64,000 bases of DNA from Aequorivita sp. (GTDB lineage: Bacteria > Bacteroidota > Bacteroidia > Flavobacteriales > Flavobacteriaceae): NCBI GenBank assembly GCA_024637015.1, contig JAGXGE010000004.1, positions 1 through 64,000 of the forward strand. Direction: 5' to 3'. Shown here one piece after another: positions 16,734 to 24,737 of this stretch. Positions within the stretch are counted from its first letter, which is position 1. Every line of letters begins with the position of its first letter. Below the pieces are notes generated by a model. It worked only from the letters and a program-made list of their open reading frames with translations. It had not been told where the DNA came from and did no database searches. The position numbers were made by a program, and so were the translations under genes.

Positions 16734-17381
16734 CTATATTTCCCTATCAGCGGTATTATATTTTTTCAGAGCTCGTCTATATTCTGCCAAAAGCACTTTT
16801 ACGTCATCACTCATTTTGTTGTTTATTTCGGCAATGGTACTGGAATCAAAACCATACATTACCCCTTCATCTTCGTCATCATCTCTTCCGCGAAGGCTTC
16901 TCTCTTTATCTACTATAAAAACGTAGGGAGTTGATAAATTTGGGTCCAAAGCAAGATTTGATTTTAGCGACTGAAAAACATTATTGATATCTTCTTCCGC
17001 TCCAAAAGCGAAATGCCAAGAATCTGTTGGTGCAATCTCCTTAAGCTTTTCTTCAATATTTCTGGCTTGTTCTTCAGTACCGCTTGGCAAAAGAATCACA
17101 AACTGAAATTCATTAAACTCGTGGTTTTTGCTGTATATTTTATGGGCAAGATTGTAAGCATAGGCCCTATGGGCTTCTAAATCACTTCCGAAAAAACCCA
17201 AAACCGTAATGTGGTCCTTTAATTGAACAGCTTTTCCATCGAGGGTTTTAAACCCATTTAATTCTGTAATGGAATTAGTGAGCACAGGAAGTGTAGCAAA
17301 GTTATTTTTCCCGGAAGCAAAAAAAACATAGGCCGTAATAGGCAGTAAAAAGAGTATGCCAAGCACTAAGTATTTTTTCAT
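16734..17381 (-). CDS. Cysteine-less Sco-like thioredoxin-fold membrane protein
   Basis: A 215-residue protein with an N-terminal membrane anchor (residues 4-22) and a thioredoxin-like domain. It aligns by eye with the Sco protein encoded next door: FKTLDGKAVQLKDHITVLGF, then FFGSDLEAHRAYAYN where Sco has CxxxC. It ends with VFIVDKERSLRGRDDDEDE and YGFDSS, matching Sco IDQEGNIRSRKDENG and YYDGLE. It contains no cysteine at all and lacks the Sco histidine, so it cannot bind copper in the same way. It has a strong promoter and leads the operon to sco, DUF420 and the CxxC protein. Confidence 0.8.
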   Translation of the reverse strand: MKKYLVLGILFLLPITAYVFFASGKNNFATLPVLTNSITELNGFKTLDGKAVQLKDHITVLGFFGSDLEAHRAYAYNLAHKIYSKNHEFNEFQFVILLPSGTEEQARNIEEKLKEIAPTDSWHFAFGAEEDINNVFQSLKSNLALDPNLSTPYVFIVDKERSLRGRDDDEDEGVMYGFDSSTIAEINNKMSDDVKVLLAEYRRALKKYNTADREI

Positions 17382-17403
17382 TTTGAATGTTTTTTTGCTT
17401 TTG

Positions 17404-17434
17404 CAAAAATACAGGGTAAAAGGGGGTTGGGCAA
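17404..17434 (-). promoter_or_regulatory. Promoter of the Sco-like/sco/DUF420 operon
   Basis: Read on the minus strand: TTG (17434-17432), a 20-bp spacer, and TATTTTTG (17411-17404), both exact consensus boxes. It lies just upstream of the ATG at 17381. Confidence 0.65.
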
Positions 17435-17454
17435 TATTTTATTTCCAATATTCT

Positions 17455-17844
17455 TTAGAAGTTGAATTTTATAAAACCAATTTTATAAACTTCATAAATA
17501 TAATCACCTTCAATTAGCAAAAGTACCACCAAATAACTAATCAAAAATAGGGAGGTCCAGATTACGGCTCTTCGCAAACCGGTGGTCTCATCACGCATGT
17601 GCATAAAGTCCCAAGTAATGTAGTATGCCTTAAACAGTGTAAGCAGGATGAATATCCAGTTAAGAAGTTTTAGTGCCAAAAAGTGAGTATCCACCAAAAA
17701 GGCTGGACGGATAATACCCAACGCAACTTCTATTGTGGTAACGATGGAGAGTATTACAAATACACCCCAAATCTTGGTTACATTTGATTTGAACTTTAAA
17801 GTCCCTCTAAAAATTGCTAATTTATGTGCTTGATCGTGTGCCAT
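17455..17844 (-). CDS. Cytochrome c oxidase subunit IV family protein
   Basis: A 129-residue protein with three hydrophobic helices (about residues 24-44, 60-80 and 93-113) and the pattern KAYYITWDFMHMRDE between helices 2 and 3, typical of the bacterial COX4/CyoD-like family. It is a small accessory subunit of the aa3-type oxidase. It lies 16 bp after the subunit III gene and is the last gene of that operon, before the separate sco promoter. Confidence 0.88.
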   Translation of the reverse strand: MAHDQAHKLAIFRGTLKFKSNVTKIWGVFVILSIVTTIEVALGIIRPAFLVDTHFLALKLLNWIFILLTLFKAYYITWDFMHMRDETTGLRRAVIWTSLFLISYLVVLLLIEGDYIYEVYKIGFIKFNF

Positions 17845-17860
17845 TTTTTAATATAAAATT

Positions 17861-18844
17861 TTATACAAGATAAAAGAATGTAAATACAAATACCCATACT
17901 AAATCTACAAAGTGCCAGTACAGTCCAACTTTTTCAACCATTTCGTAATGGCCGCGGCGCTCGTAGGTACCCAATATTATGTTGAAGAATATGATACAGT
18001 TTATCAATACCCCGGTAGCTACGTGAAATCCGTGAAAACCTGTAATAAAAAAGAAGAAGTTTGCAAATAGCGGGTGCCCGTATTCATTGTGGCGAAGGTT
18101 TGCGCCTTCAACTACCATTTGGCCATCATTAACAACCTTTGCTATGGATTCTTCACGATTTAAAATTATGTGGTGTCCATGCTCGTCTTTATGCTGAACT
18201 CTAACCAACAGATTATCATTGGCAAGAAAGCCTTCTTTAACCTGTTCAAAAGAAACACTCGGGTAATACTCCGATTCATTTTTGAACCAAATTCCGTTTT
18301 CTTTTGTTTGTTCAGCTCGCTCGCCTGTTGCCATTACCGCAAAATCACGAAGCGCCACTCGTTCTCCTTCTTTATCTAAAAACTGGACAATCTGTCCACC
18401 TTTAGTTTCTATTGCTCCATAATCACCTTTAATGAAGGTTGCCCATTCCCAAGCTTGCGAGCCCAAGAAAATAAAACCTCCAATTATGGTAAGAAACATA
18501 TAAAGGATTACTTTATTTTGCTGCATTTTATGCCCTGCATCCACAGCCAAAACCATGGTCACGGATGAAAAGATCAAGATAAAGGTCATAAACGCAACAT
18601 AATACATAGGTGCATCTACTCCGTGAAGGAACGGGAAGTGAGTAAAAACTTCATCGGGAATAGGCCAAGCGTCCACAAATTTAAATCTTGAAAATCCATA
18701 AGAGGCAAGAAATCCTGAAAACGTCAAGGCATCAGAAACGATGAAAAACCACATCATCATTTTGCCATAACTGGCTTTTAGCGGCTGGTTTCCACCACCC
18801 CAGGTTTTTCCTTCGGTACCTGTTTTAACAACGGTAGCTTCCAT
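17861..18844 (-). CDS. Cytochrome c oxidase subunit III with a large internal insertion
   Basis: A 327-residue subunit III. Canonical elements are the first helices (MMMWFFIVSDALTFSGFLAS), the EW pair in SQAWEWATFI, and the C-terminal HGFHVATG and WHFVDLVWVFVF. Residues about 143-255 form a hydrophilic insertion between helices IV and V that typical subunit III lacks. It is rich in E, K and H (KDEHGHHIILNREE). In the known flavobacterial ACIII-aa3 supercomplex the oxidase is structurally modified for docking, so the insertion could be such a contact; this is inference. A smaller subunit III paralogue precedes it. Confidence 0.93.
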   Translation of the reverse strand: MEATVVKTGTEGKTWGGGNQPLKASYGKMMMWFFIVSDALTFSGFLASYGFSRFKFVDAWPIPDEVFTHFPFLHGVDAPMYYVAFMTFILIFSSVTMVLAVDAGHKMQQNKVILYMFLTIIGGFIFLGSQAWEWATFIKGDYGAIETKGGQIVQFLDKEGERVALRDFAVMATGERAEQTKENGIWFKNESEYYPSVSFEQVKEGFLANDNLLVRVQHKDEHGHHIILNREESIAKVVNDGQMVVEGANLRHNEYGHPLFANFFFFITGFHGFHVATGVLINCIIFFNIILGTYERRGHYEMVEKVGLYWHFVDLVWVFVFTFFYLV

Positions 18845-18872
18845 AAAAAGAAATAGGTTTTTAAATAAGGTT

Positions 18873-18880
18873 CAAAAATA
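18873..18880 (-). promoter_or_regulatory. Putative -7 box for subunit III/IV genes
   Basis: TATTTTTG on the minus strand, 28 bp before the ATG. At the matching -33 position there is TTT rather than TTG, 20 bp upstream, so the promoter is only partly consensus. Confidence 0.4.
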
Positions 18881-18984
18881 CGTTTAATTTTTATTTAACG
18901 AAACATCAATTATTAATTTTGAAAAAATCTATTCAAATAGGACGGTATGATGTTTTGGTTATGCTTTAAAATCAATATTTAAGG

Positions 18985-19563
18985 CTAAACAAAATATAAA
19001 AATAAAAACAGATAAATCCACACTATGTCCACAAAATGCCAAAAAGTTGCAGCCAGCTCCACACCAAGAGTCCTTCCGTTTTCATATTTTAGTTTAAAAT
19101 GATTATAAATTACAACCAAAAGCGATATTAGCCCTGCAAAAACGTGAGCAACGTGCAACAAAACTACCAGGTAAATAAAAGAAGTAGTTATGCTGCTTGT
19201 GGGTCCCGTAAAATTATATCCGTTCTGTATGATTTCAGAAAATCCTACAAATTGAAAAATGACAAATAAAACTCCCAATAAAAAAGTAGTAACCAAAAAA
19301 AACATACCTAGGCCATTTTGTTGTTTCCTGATTGTTTTTAATGCAAGATGCACCGTAATACTACTCGCAATTATCAAAGCAAGACTAATATAGAAAGCCT
19401 GTGGAATATCAAAAGTTGAAATCCAATCCGGCCTTTCTTTGCTTACTACATAGGCGCTGGTGAGTCCCGCAAAACTCATCGTTAGGCTAATAATACCAAA
19501 CCAGAGCATATTTTTTTTTGCTCGGTTTATCTTTATCTGTTCAGTTCCTTCGGTTAAATCCAT
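18985..19563 (-). CDS. Heme-copper oxidase subunit III, short paralogue
   Basis: A 192-residue protein with five hydrophobic helices and the subunit III ending ELAATFWHFVDIVWIYLFLF. It also has LHVAHVFAGLISLLVV, equivalent to HGxHV in the long form. It lacks the first two helices and the long insertion of the neighbour, so it is close to the short CyoC-like form. Tandem subunit III paralogues are common in Bacteroidota. It follows ctaB by 43 bp and is probably in the same transcript. Confidence 0.9.
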   Translation of the reverse strand: MDLTEGTEQIKINRAKKNMLWFGIISLTMSFAGLTSAYVVSKERPDWISTFDIPQAFYISLALIIASSITVHLALKTIRKQQNGLGMFFLVTTFLLGVLFVIFQFVGFSEIIQNGYNFTGPTSSITTSFIYLVVLLHVAHVFAGLISLLVVIYNHFKLKYENGRTLGVELAATFWHFVDIVWIYLFLFLYFV

Positions 19564-19606
19564 TTTTTATTTTCTCTAAATTATTGCAAAGCCAAAATGA
19601 CTTTTA

Positions 19607-20482
19607 TCATCTTAAAAATTTATCCGCAACATAAATTATTTGCAGCAATGTAATATAGCTCACGCTAGCAAGCATAAGCTGTTTAGCCGCTTTTGAGGTT
19701 TTCTCTTTATAAAGTCTAAGTGCGTAATAAAGAAGGCCAATTCCCAAAAGACCAATTAAAACCCCTGAAACTGGCGTTAAGTATAGCTTTCCTGTAATCC
19801 CCAAAATGGGAATTAAAGAGACTAGCACAGTCCAGATTGTGTATAAAATAACTTGTATTGCCGTTCCCCTATCCCGCTTTCCGTTAGGAAGCATATAGAA
19901 ACCTCCTTTTTGGTAATCGTCAAAAAGAAACCAGCCTATGGCCCAAAAATGTGGAAACTGCCAAAAAAACTGAATCATAAACAATGTGCCTGGCTCTATT
20001 CCAAAATTACCTGTTGCCGCAACCCAGCCCAACATAAAAGGAATAGCTCCCGGAAATGCACCCACAAAAACCGAAAGCGGAGTTTTTGTTTTTAAAGGCG
20101 TATAAAGGCTCACATACATAAAAATAGAAATAGCACCAAACATTGCAGTGATAGGGTTTATAGAATACAACACTACAATCCCTATTAAAGTGAGGACACT
20201 GGCAAGTATAAATGCCGAACGAACGCTCATTTGTCCAGCAGGCAGCGGCCTATTTTTAGTGCGGTCCATTAGCGCATCTAGGTCGCGCTCTATTATTTGG
20301 TTATACACATTTGAAGCTCCTACCATACAATATCCGCCCACGCATAATAGAAAAAGTATATAAAAGTCTATGGACTCTGCGCCCAACAAATAACCTGCAA
20401 CTGAAGAAAAAACTACACTCACCGAAAGCCTAAGCTTGGTGATTTCAGTAAAATTTCTAATGACTGACTGGGTAATGGACAA
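19607..20482 (-). CDS. ctaB: Protoheme IX farnesyltransferase (heme O synthase)
   Basis: UbiA-family inner-membrane enzyme that converts heme b to heme O on the way to heme A of the aa3 oxidase. The prenyl-diphosphate site is present: NVYNQIIERDLDALMDRTKN, plus the second Asp-rich region (WFLFDDYQKGGFYML). The open frame reaches a TTG at 20533, but that TTG is the -33 box of a consensus promoter whose -7 box is at 20510-20503. Translation must therefore begin further in. The next usable start is TTG at 20482-20480 (SITQSVIRNFTEITK), giving 291 residues with complete helix I. Confidence 0.88.
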   Translation of the reverse strand: MSITQSVIRNFTEITKLRLSVSVVFSSVAGYLLGAESIDFYILFLLCVGGYCMVGASNVYNQIIERDLDALMDRTKNRPLPAGQMSVRSAFILASVLTLIGIVVLYSINPITAMFGAISIFMYVSLYTPLKTKTPLSVFVGAFPGAIPFMLGWVAATGNFGIEPGTLFMIQFFWQFPHFWAIGWFLFDDYQKGGFYMLPNGKRDRGTAIQVILYTIWTVLVSLIPILGITGKLYLTPVSGVLIGLLGIGLLYYALRLYKEKTSKAAKQLMLASVSYITLLQIIYVADKFLR

Positions 20483-20502
20483 GCTCTTATTTTTAGGCGT
20501 GG

Positions 20503-20533
20503 CAAAGATACGCTTCCTGTATTTTTTTCGCAA
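20503..20533 (-). promoter_or_regulatory. Promoter of ctaB
   Basis: Minus strand: TTG at 20533-20531, a 20-bp spacer, and TATCTTTG at 20510-20503, exact to the Flavobacterium consensus. Transcription would start near 20497, about 15 nt before the proposed TTG start codon. Confidence 0.65.
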
Positions 20534-20549
20534 TATATTATCAACAATC

Positions 20550-20582
20550 TTGTGCTTTTATTTCAGCATTTTTATTAATTTG
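20550..20582 (+). promoter_or_regulatory. Putative promoter of the metallo-beta-lactamase-fold gene
   Basis: TTG at 20550-20552, a 22-bp spacer and TTAATTTG at 20575-20582 (7 of 8 to TAnnTTTG). It is placed 24 bp before the ATG at 20607 and divergent to the ctaB promoter. Confidence 0.4.
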
Positions 20583-20606
20583 AACCGATTTTCAAACATA
20601 AAAAAT

Positions 20607-21638
20607 ATGCTATCCAAATTAATTTTTATCGCAACACTATTCTTCTCTGTATTAACGGTTTATTCACAGTCTGACAATGGGGTTAATGTGTATACAAAAC
20701 TTATAAAGGTCAACAACAAAATCTACATGCTTCAAGGTAAAGGTGGGAATATTGGTCTTAGCTTTGGAAATGACGGTGTTTTTATGATAGATGACCAATT
20801 TGCCGAAAGTATTGAGCAAATTCAAAAAGACATAAAAACAATCAGCAAAAAACCCGTGCAGTTTTTGGTAAACACACATTTTCACGCCGACCATACTGGT
20901 GGAAATGCAATTTTGGCCGAAACAGGAACAATTATATTTTCACAGGAAAATGTTCGCACGCGCTTACTCGGAATGATTAATGAAGAAAAGAAAAAAATTC
21001 CCCAAGAAATCCTTCCGATGGTTACCTTTTCCGAAGACCTTACATTTCATTATAACGGTGAAAAAATATATGTTTTTCACATTCACAATGCACATACTGA
21101 TGGCGACGCAATGGTTTATTTTACTGAAAGCAACGTGCTGCATACCGGTGATGTTTTCTTCAATGGAAAATACCCTTTTATCGATACCGAAAATGGAGGT
21201 AGTATTACAGGGTGTATAGAGGGTCTTGAAAAAGCTATAATGGTAATTAATGAAGACACCAAAATTATTCCTGGCCATGGCGATGTTGGCACTTATAAGG
21301 ATCTTCAAAATACAGTAAACATGCTCTCTATTGTTTACAAAAGGGTAGCCATGAATTACATAAACAAAAAGACGGAAGAAGAAGTTGTGAAAATGACTGA
21401 TTTAACCAAAGAATATGATGAAAATGGTTATGGAGACGGATTTATCTCAACGGAAGCTTTTTTAAGAGTAATTTACAATGAAGTGGCGAAAGAACGTGGC
21501 GACATTGAAAGCAATGCGGAAAAAAATCGAAAAGCTCGCGAAAAGGTTGAAAAGATGATGGAAGAGCAGGCTAAGCAAAAAGAAAACAATCCTCCAAAAC
21601 CTTCGCAAAATATAAAGGGAAGCACTGATTTGGATTAA
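20607..21638 (+). CDS. Exported metallo-beta-lactamase-fold hydrolase
   Basis: A 343-residue protein starting at ATG 20607, where a signal peptide begins (MLSKLIFIATLFFSVLTVYS). The frame is open further upstream to 20436, but that part is not signal-like and runs through the promoters. The zinc-site motif HFHADHTGGN, then HTDGDAMVYF, HTGDVFF and PGHGDVG are all intact, so two-metal hydrolase activity is expected; substrate unknown. A charged helical tail of about 55 residues with EKNRKAREKVEKMMEEQAKQ is added at the C terminus. It ends 6 bp from the convergent RemB-like gene. Confidence 0.88.
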   Translation: MLSKLIFIATLFFSVLTVYSQSDNGVNVYTKLIKVNNKIYMLQGKGGNIGLSFGNDGVFMIDDQFAESIEQIQKDIKTISKKPVQFLVNTHFHADHTGGNAILAETGTIIFSQENVRTRLLGMINEEKKKIPQEILPMVTFSEDLTFHYNGEKIYVFHIHNAHTDGDAMVYFTESNVLHTGDVFFNGKYPFIDTENGGSITGCIEGLEKAIMVINEDTKIIPGHGDVGTYKDLQNTVNMLSIVYKRVAMNYINKKTEEEVVKMTDLTKEYDENGYGDGFISTEAFLRVIYNEVAKERGDIESNAEKNRKAREKVEKMMEEQAKQKENNPPKPSQNIKGSTDLD

Positions 21639-21644
21639 ACTTTT

Positions 21645-23735
21645 TTAAAAATCGTAATACCAGTTAAACAAATCTGTACGGATTCCAAAATTCACCCAAC
21701 TAGTTTGGTTTTTGAAAACAGTTTCGGTGTCCACTTTAGGGTCAAAATTTCTGTAAATAAAACTTCCGTAAATTTTTAAGTTGGTGGCTGGATTTATTAC
21801 ATACCCCGCTTGTACTTCAGCGTGGAGAAAATCTGTAGTGTTTCCCTGTGCAATATCGTTTCCATCAGTGGAGATTCTATCGTCTTCATTTCCGTAGATA
21901 TTGCTGCCATAAAAACTTGAGTCTTCTGGCGTGTTGAACTCAAAGCCTCGCTTTGCAACAATAAATTTGGCATCTCCATAAATTCTTCCTTTTTGGTAGC
22001 GTGCAATTGCTATAAATTCAGAAAAATTAGCACCAAGTGTATGAGCCATAGACTGATTATTGTGTCCATAATTTAATACAATAGTATTGTGCGAATATGT
22101 GTATGGCCTAACTCTATTATATTCTGTTTGTAAATAGAGGTTTTTTAAACCAAATGCATCATAATATTTAAGTCCCAGTTGGTAGCCCGTTTTATTTTTA
22201 TAACTTCCTTTTCCACCAAAAACATCACTGGAAGAAAATTCGTCGATAATAAGTTGGCCATAAGCGTTTATACGGTCATTCACTTTATACTTTCCGGTGA
22301 TTCCTATCAAAGCGTTACCGCCGCGAGAACCAGTTGAAAATTCTATAGCTCGGTAAAATATTATGGGATTTAAATAATTCACATCAAAACCTCGTCCGTT
22401 ATCGTTCTGCCAAGTTACAGATTCAAAGAGACCAATATTCAAACGTTTGGTGATGTTGTAGCTCAAATAATGATTTGCCATATACTTTGTGCGGAAGGAG
22501 CCATCTTCTGTAACCTCGGGACGAACATCGCGGAGCGACATCCATGTATTGGTGTATTTAAGTTTCCAAAAAGTAGTGTTTATTTTGAAGAAAGGATACG
22601 AACTGGCATTATCACTTGTCAATAAAGAGCGATAACCGTCGCCCAAAAAGGTCTTTCCATGACCCAGCTGAATATTGAAATATTTTGAAGGAGTATAAGA
22701 AATATGGCCAGTTGCAATAGGGTAATCATAGGAGTCTGATCTAAAACCTTTTGCTATTCCGCGTCCTGGAATGATTGCCGGATTTCCACCATCAGGTTTT
22801 ATAGATTCTGCATATCTATTAAAATAATCTGCAAAACGGCCTTGGCTTTCATAAATAACCCCAAAAAAGCTAAGCTGCTTCCCTACACTCCCCTGGGTGT
22901 AAACCAAACGGGTATTATTATAGGTATCAATATCTGCGTCAAAATCTTTTCCAGCCTGCAAATCTACACCGGCATCAAGCGTCAACCAATAGTCCTTTCC
23001 TTTTATAGTAACAAGGTGTTCGTTCCAAAGCTTTCGGCCAAACCACGAAGTTTTGTTTTTTAAAATTTCTTTATTGGCTGCTTCAAAATCGTAATATTTA
23101 TTCACCTCATTATAAATATAGGGCTTTTGTGCGGTGTGGTTGTTCAAACCCACGCGGTTCATCGCGGGATCAAAAAGACTGTAATTATGATGAGAAAGTG
23201 GAATGTTAATATTGCTTTTGTACTCATCGTTATTATAGGGAAGATTTTCAACAGCATCATATTCATTAACCAACGCCTCTCTTTCGCTTTTCATTGCATT
23301 TTCGGTTGTTTGTACAATGCTTTCGCCAGGAGCCACCAATGGAATTGTAATAGGCAAGGTGAACTGAACATACGCAGGAGACCCGTTATAGGTTGCTGGT
23401 TTCACTTCGGGGAGGCTTTCAAAAACACGTTGCGCTTCTTCTTTCAATTCATCATAAATACCGTCAACATATAAAACCTTAAATTTTCCTTCTTTTGTAA
23501 CTTCAAATAGTACGTTCACATTCCCTTTATAATTTTCTGTAAAAACTATTTCGGGAACTTCAAAATTCTTAAAAATGAATTGTTGCAGGGTGTTCTTAAA
23601 ACAATATTCCATAACATCAACGTCTGAATTTTCACATTCCTTAAAAACCGGATATTTCTCATATTGGGCTGTAGGAACTTGCGCTAAGGATACTATTGAA
23701 AAACAAAAAATATAAAGGAAGATAAACTGCTTCAT
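21645..23735 (-). CDS. remB: RemB-like outer-membrane protein with an N-terminal TonB-C-like domain
   Basis: A 696-residue protein starting at 23735, where the signal peptide begins (MKQFIFLYIFCFSIVSLAQ). An ATG 57 bp further out adds only non-signal residues. Residues about 24-145 carry the YPVFKECE start, paired cysteines and the ending VQFTLPITIPL shared with the two TonB proteins upstream. The rest reads like a beta-barrel of the capsule-assembly/porin kind (alternating aromatic strands, ending WVNFGIRTDLFNWYYDF). The arrangement and length fit proteins annotated as gliding motility protein RemB in Flavobacterium. The name is by resemblance, not alignment. Confidence 0.65.
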   Translation of the reverse strand: MKQFIFLYIFCFSIVSLAQVPTAQYEKYPVFKECENSDVDVMEYCFKNTLQQFIFKNFEVPEIVFTENYKGNVNVLFEVTKEGKFKVLYVDGIYDELKEEAQRVFESLPEVKPATYNGSPAYVQFTLPITIPLVAPGESIVQTTENAMKSEREALVNEYDAVENLPYNNDEYKSNINIPLSHHNYSLFDPAMNRVGLNNHTAQKPYIYNEVNKYYDFEAANKEILKNKTSWFGRKLWNEHLVTIKGKDYWLTLDAGVDLQAGKDFDADIDTYNNTRLVYTQGSVGKQLSFFGVIYESQGRFADYFNRYAESIKPDGGNPAIIPGRGIAKGFRSDSYDYPIATGHISYTPSKYFNIQLGHGKTFLGDGYRSLLTSDNASSYPFFKINTTFWKLKYTNTWMSLRDVRPEVTEDGSFRTKYMANHYLSYNITKRLNIGLFESVTWQNDNGRGFDVNYLNPIIFYRAIEFSTGSRGGNALIGITGKYKVNDRINAYGQLIIDEFSSSDVFGGKGSYKNKTGYQLGLKYYDAFGLKNLYLQTEYNRVRPYTYSHNTIVLNYGHNNQSMAHTLGANFSEFIAIARYQKGRIYGDAKFIVAKRGFEFNTPEDSSFYGSNIYGNEDDRISTDGNDIAQGNTTDFLHAEVQAGYVINPATNLKIYGSFIYRNFDPKVDTETVFKNQTSWVNFGIRTDLFNWYYDF

Positions 23736-23794
23736 TGGAGTTTGCTTGTTTAAACCCGAAAGATACAGTTTTTTTGCAATGACGGGTTTCAAAA

Positions 23795-23821
23795 AAAGCT
23801 CCCTTTTTTAAAGGGAGCTTT
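23795..23821 (-). terminator. Rho-independent terminator after the second tonB
   Basis: A 12-bp perfect stem (23795-23806 with 23810-23821, GGGAGC core) followed on the minus strand by a run of seven T. It begins 22 bp after the tonB stop. Confidence 0.85.
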
Positions 23822-23842
23822 AGCTTTTGTATTTAAAATCTA

Positions 23843-24622
23843 TTATTGGATCTTAAAGGTAATCGGGACGGTATAGAGTACATCCACATTTTTGTCTCCT
23901 TGTTTTCCAGGCTTCATTGTTGGCAAATTATTTATAACCCGTTGCGCTTCTTTCTTTAAATTGGCGTCATTTGAATTTGCAAAAACATCGGTTACAAAAC
24001 CGTTATAATCAATTTTAAAATTCACATAAATTTTATACGTTTCATTGGACCTTAAGTTTTCTAATAATTCCTTTCTAAAATTCTTATTTATAAAAGAATT
24101 TATTTTTGAAGACATACATTCAATTTTTTCAGCATTTGTACCCAAAGCCTCACAACCAGGAAATACTGGTACAAATTCTACATTTAATATAGAAGTAGGC
24201 CCTACTGGTTTAGTATCAATTGGAGGTTGCTCTGGAGTTATTGGTGCATCAATTACAGGGGTGTCATTGGCAGCAATTGGTGTTTCAACTTCAAGTGATT
24301 CATCTGGCTTTACTTCAAAAACAGTACTTTTCACTGGTTTTTGAATAGGCGCCTGCTTTTCTATTATTTTCTTTACAGGCTCTGCTGGTTTGGGCTTATC
24401 TAGATCCAATACGTAATCAAATATTGGAGGATCTATAATTCCTTCCGAGGTTGAAGAAGTCATTTTATATTCCTTTATTTCAAAATTAGTCTGCATAATG
24501 AAGAAAGCTATAAACAAGCTAGTGATGACACCTATTTGAAAAAATAAACGTGAATTCCATTTAATGTTTGTTTGTTTTTTTTCTTGTCTTTTGTTGCGGG
24601 CATTTTCTACAGTTGCTTTCAT
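23843..24622 (-). CDS. Energy transducer TonB, second copy
   Basis: A 259-residue TonB protein: one N-terminal membrane helix (about 27-45), a Pro/Lys/Glu periplasmic linker (PKPAEPVKKIIEKQAPIQKP) and a C-terminal TonB domain (about 148-259) with FVPVFPGCE, CMSSKINSFINKNF and DVLYTVPITFKIQ. It couples the proton-motive force to TonB-dependent outer-membrane receptors. It is paralogous to the tonB upstream, from which it is separated by a terminator, so the two are transcribed separately. Confidence 0.9.
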   Translation of the reverse strand: MKATVENARNKRQEKKQTNIKWNSRLFFQIGVITSLFIAFFIMQTNFEIKEYKMTSSTSEGIIDPPIFDYVLDLDKPKPAEPVKKIIEKQAPIQKPVKSTVFEVKPDESLEVETPIAANDTPVIDAPITPEQPPIDTKPVGPTSILNVEFVPVFPGCEALGTNAEKIECMSSKINSFINKNFRKELLENLRSNETYKIYVNFKIDYNGFVTDVFANSNDANLKKEAQRVINNLPTMKPGKQGDKNVDVLYTVPITFKIQ

Positions 24623-24679
24623 AATTACGAGATTTAAAGGTTAACACTTTATAAGTTACAACTGTTGTGCCAAAAAACG

Positions 24680-24717
24680 AGAAACCCCGTCCTTGCTATT
24701 ACAAAGACGGGGTTTCT
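24680..24717 (-). terminator. Rho-independent terminator after the first tonB
   Basis: A 12-bp stem (24680-24691 with 24706-24717, CCCCGTC core) with a 14-nt loop, then CGTTTTTT on the minus strand. It lies 21 bp beyond the tonB stop and ahead of the second tonB. Confidence 0.85.
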
Positions 24718-24737
24718 ATAATAAATATATATTTTAA

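Noticed and set aside
20593-20600. TATGTTTG on the minus strand as a second ctaB promoter
   Set aside because: It is a -7 match only, with no TTG at 17-23 bp, and lies far from the start; probably chance in AT-rich DNA.
20436-20606. N-terminal 57-codon extension of the metallo-beta-lactamase-fold protein
   Set aside because: It overlaps ctaB and two promoters; a clean signal peptide begins at ATG 20607.
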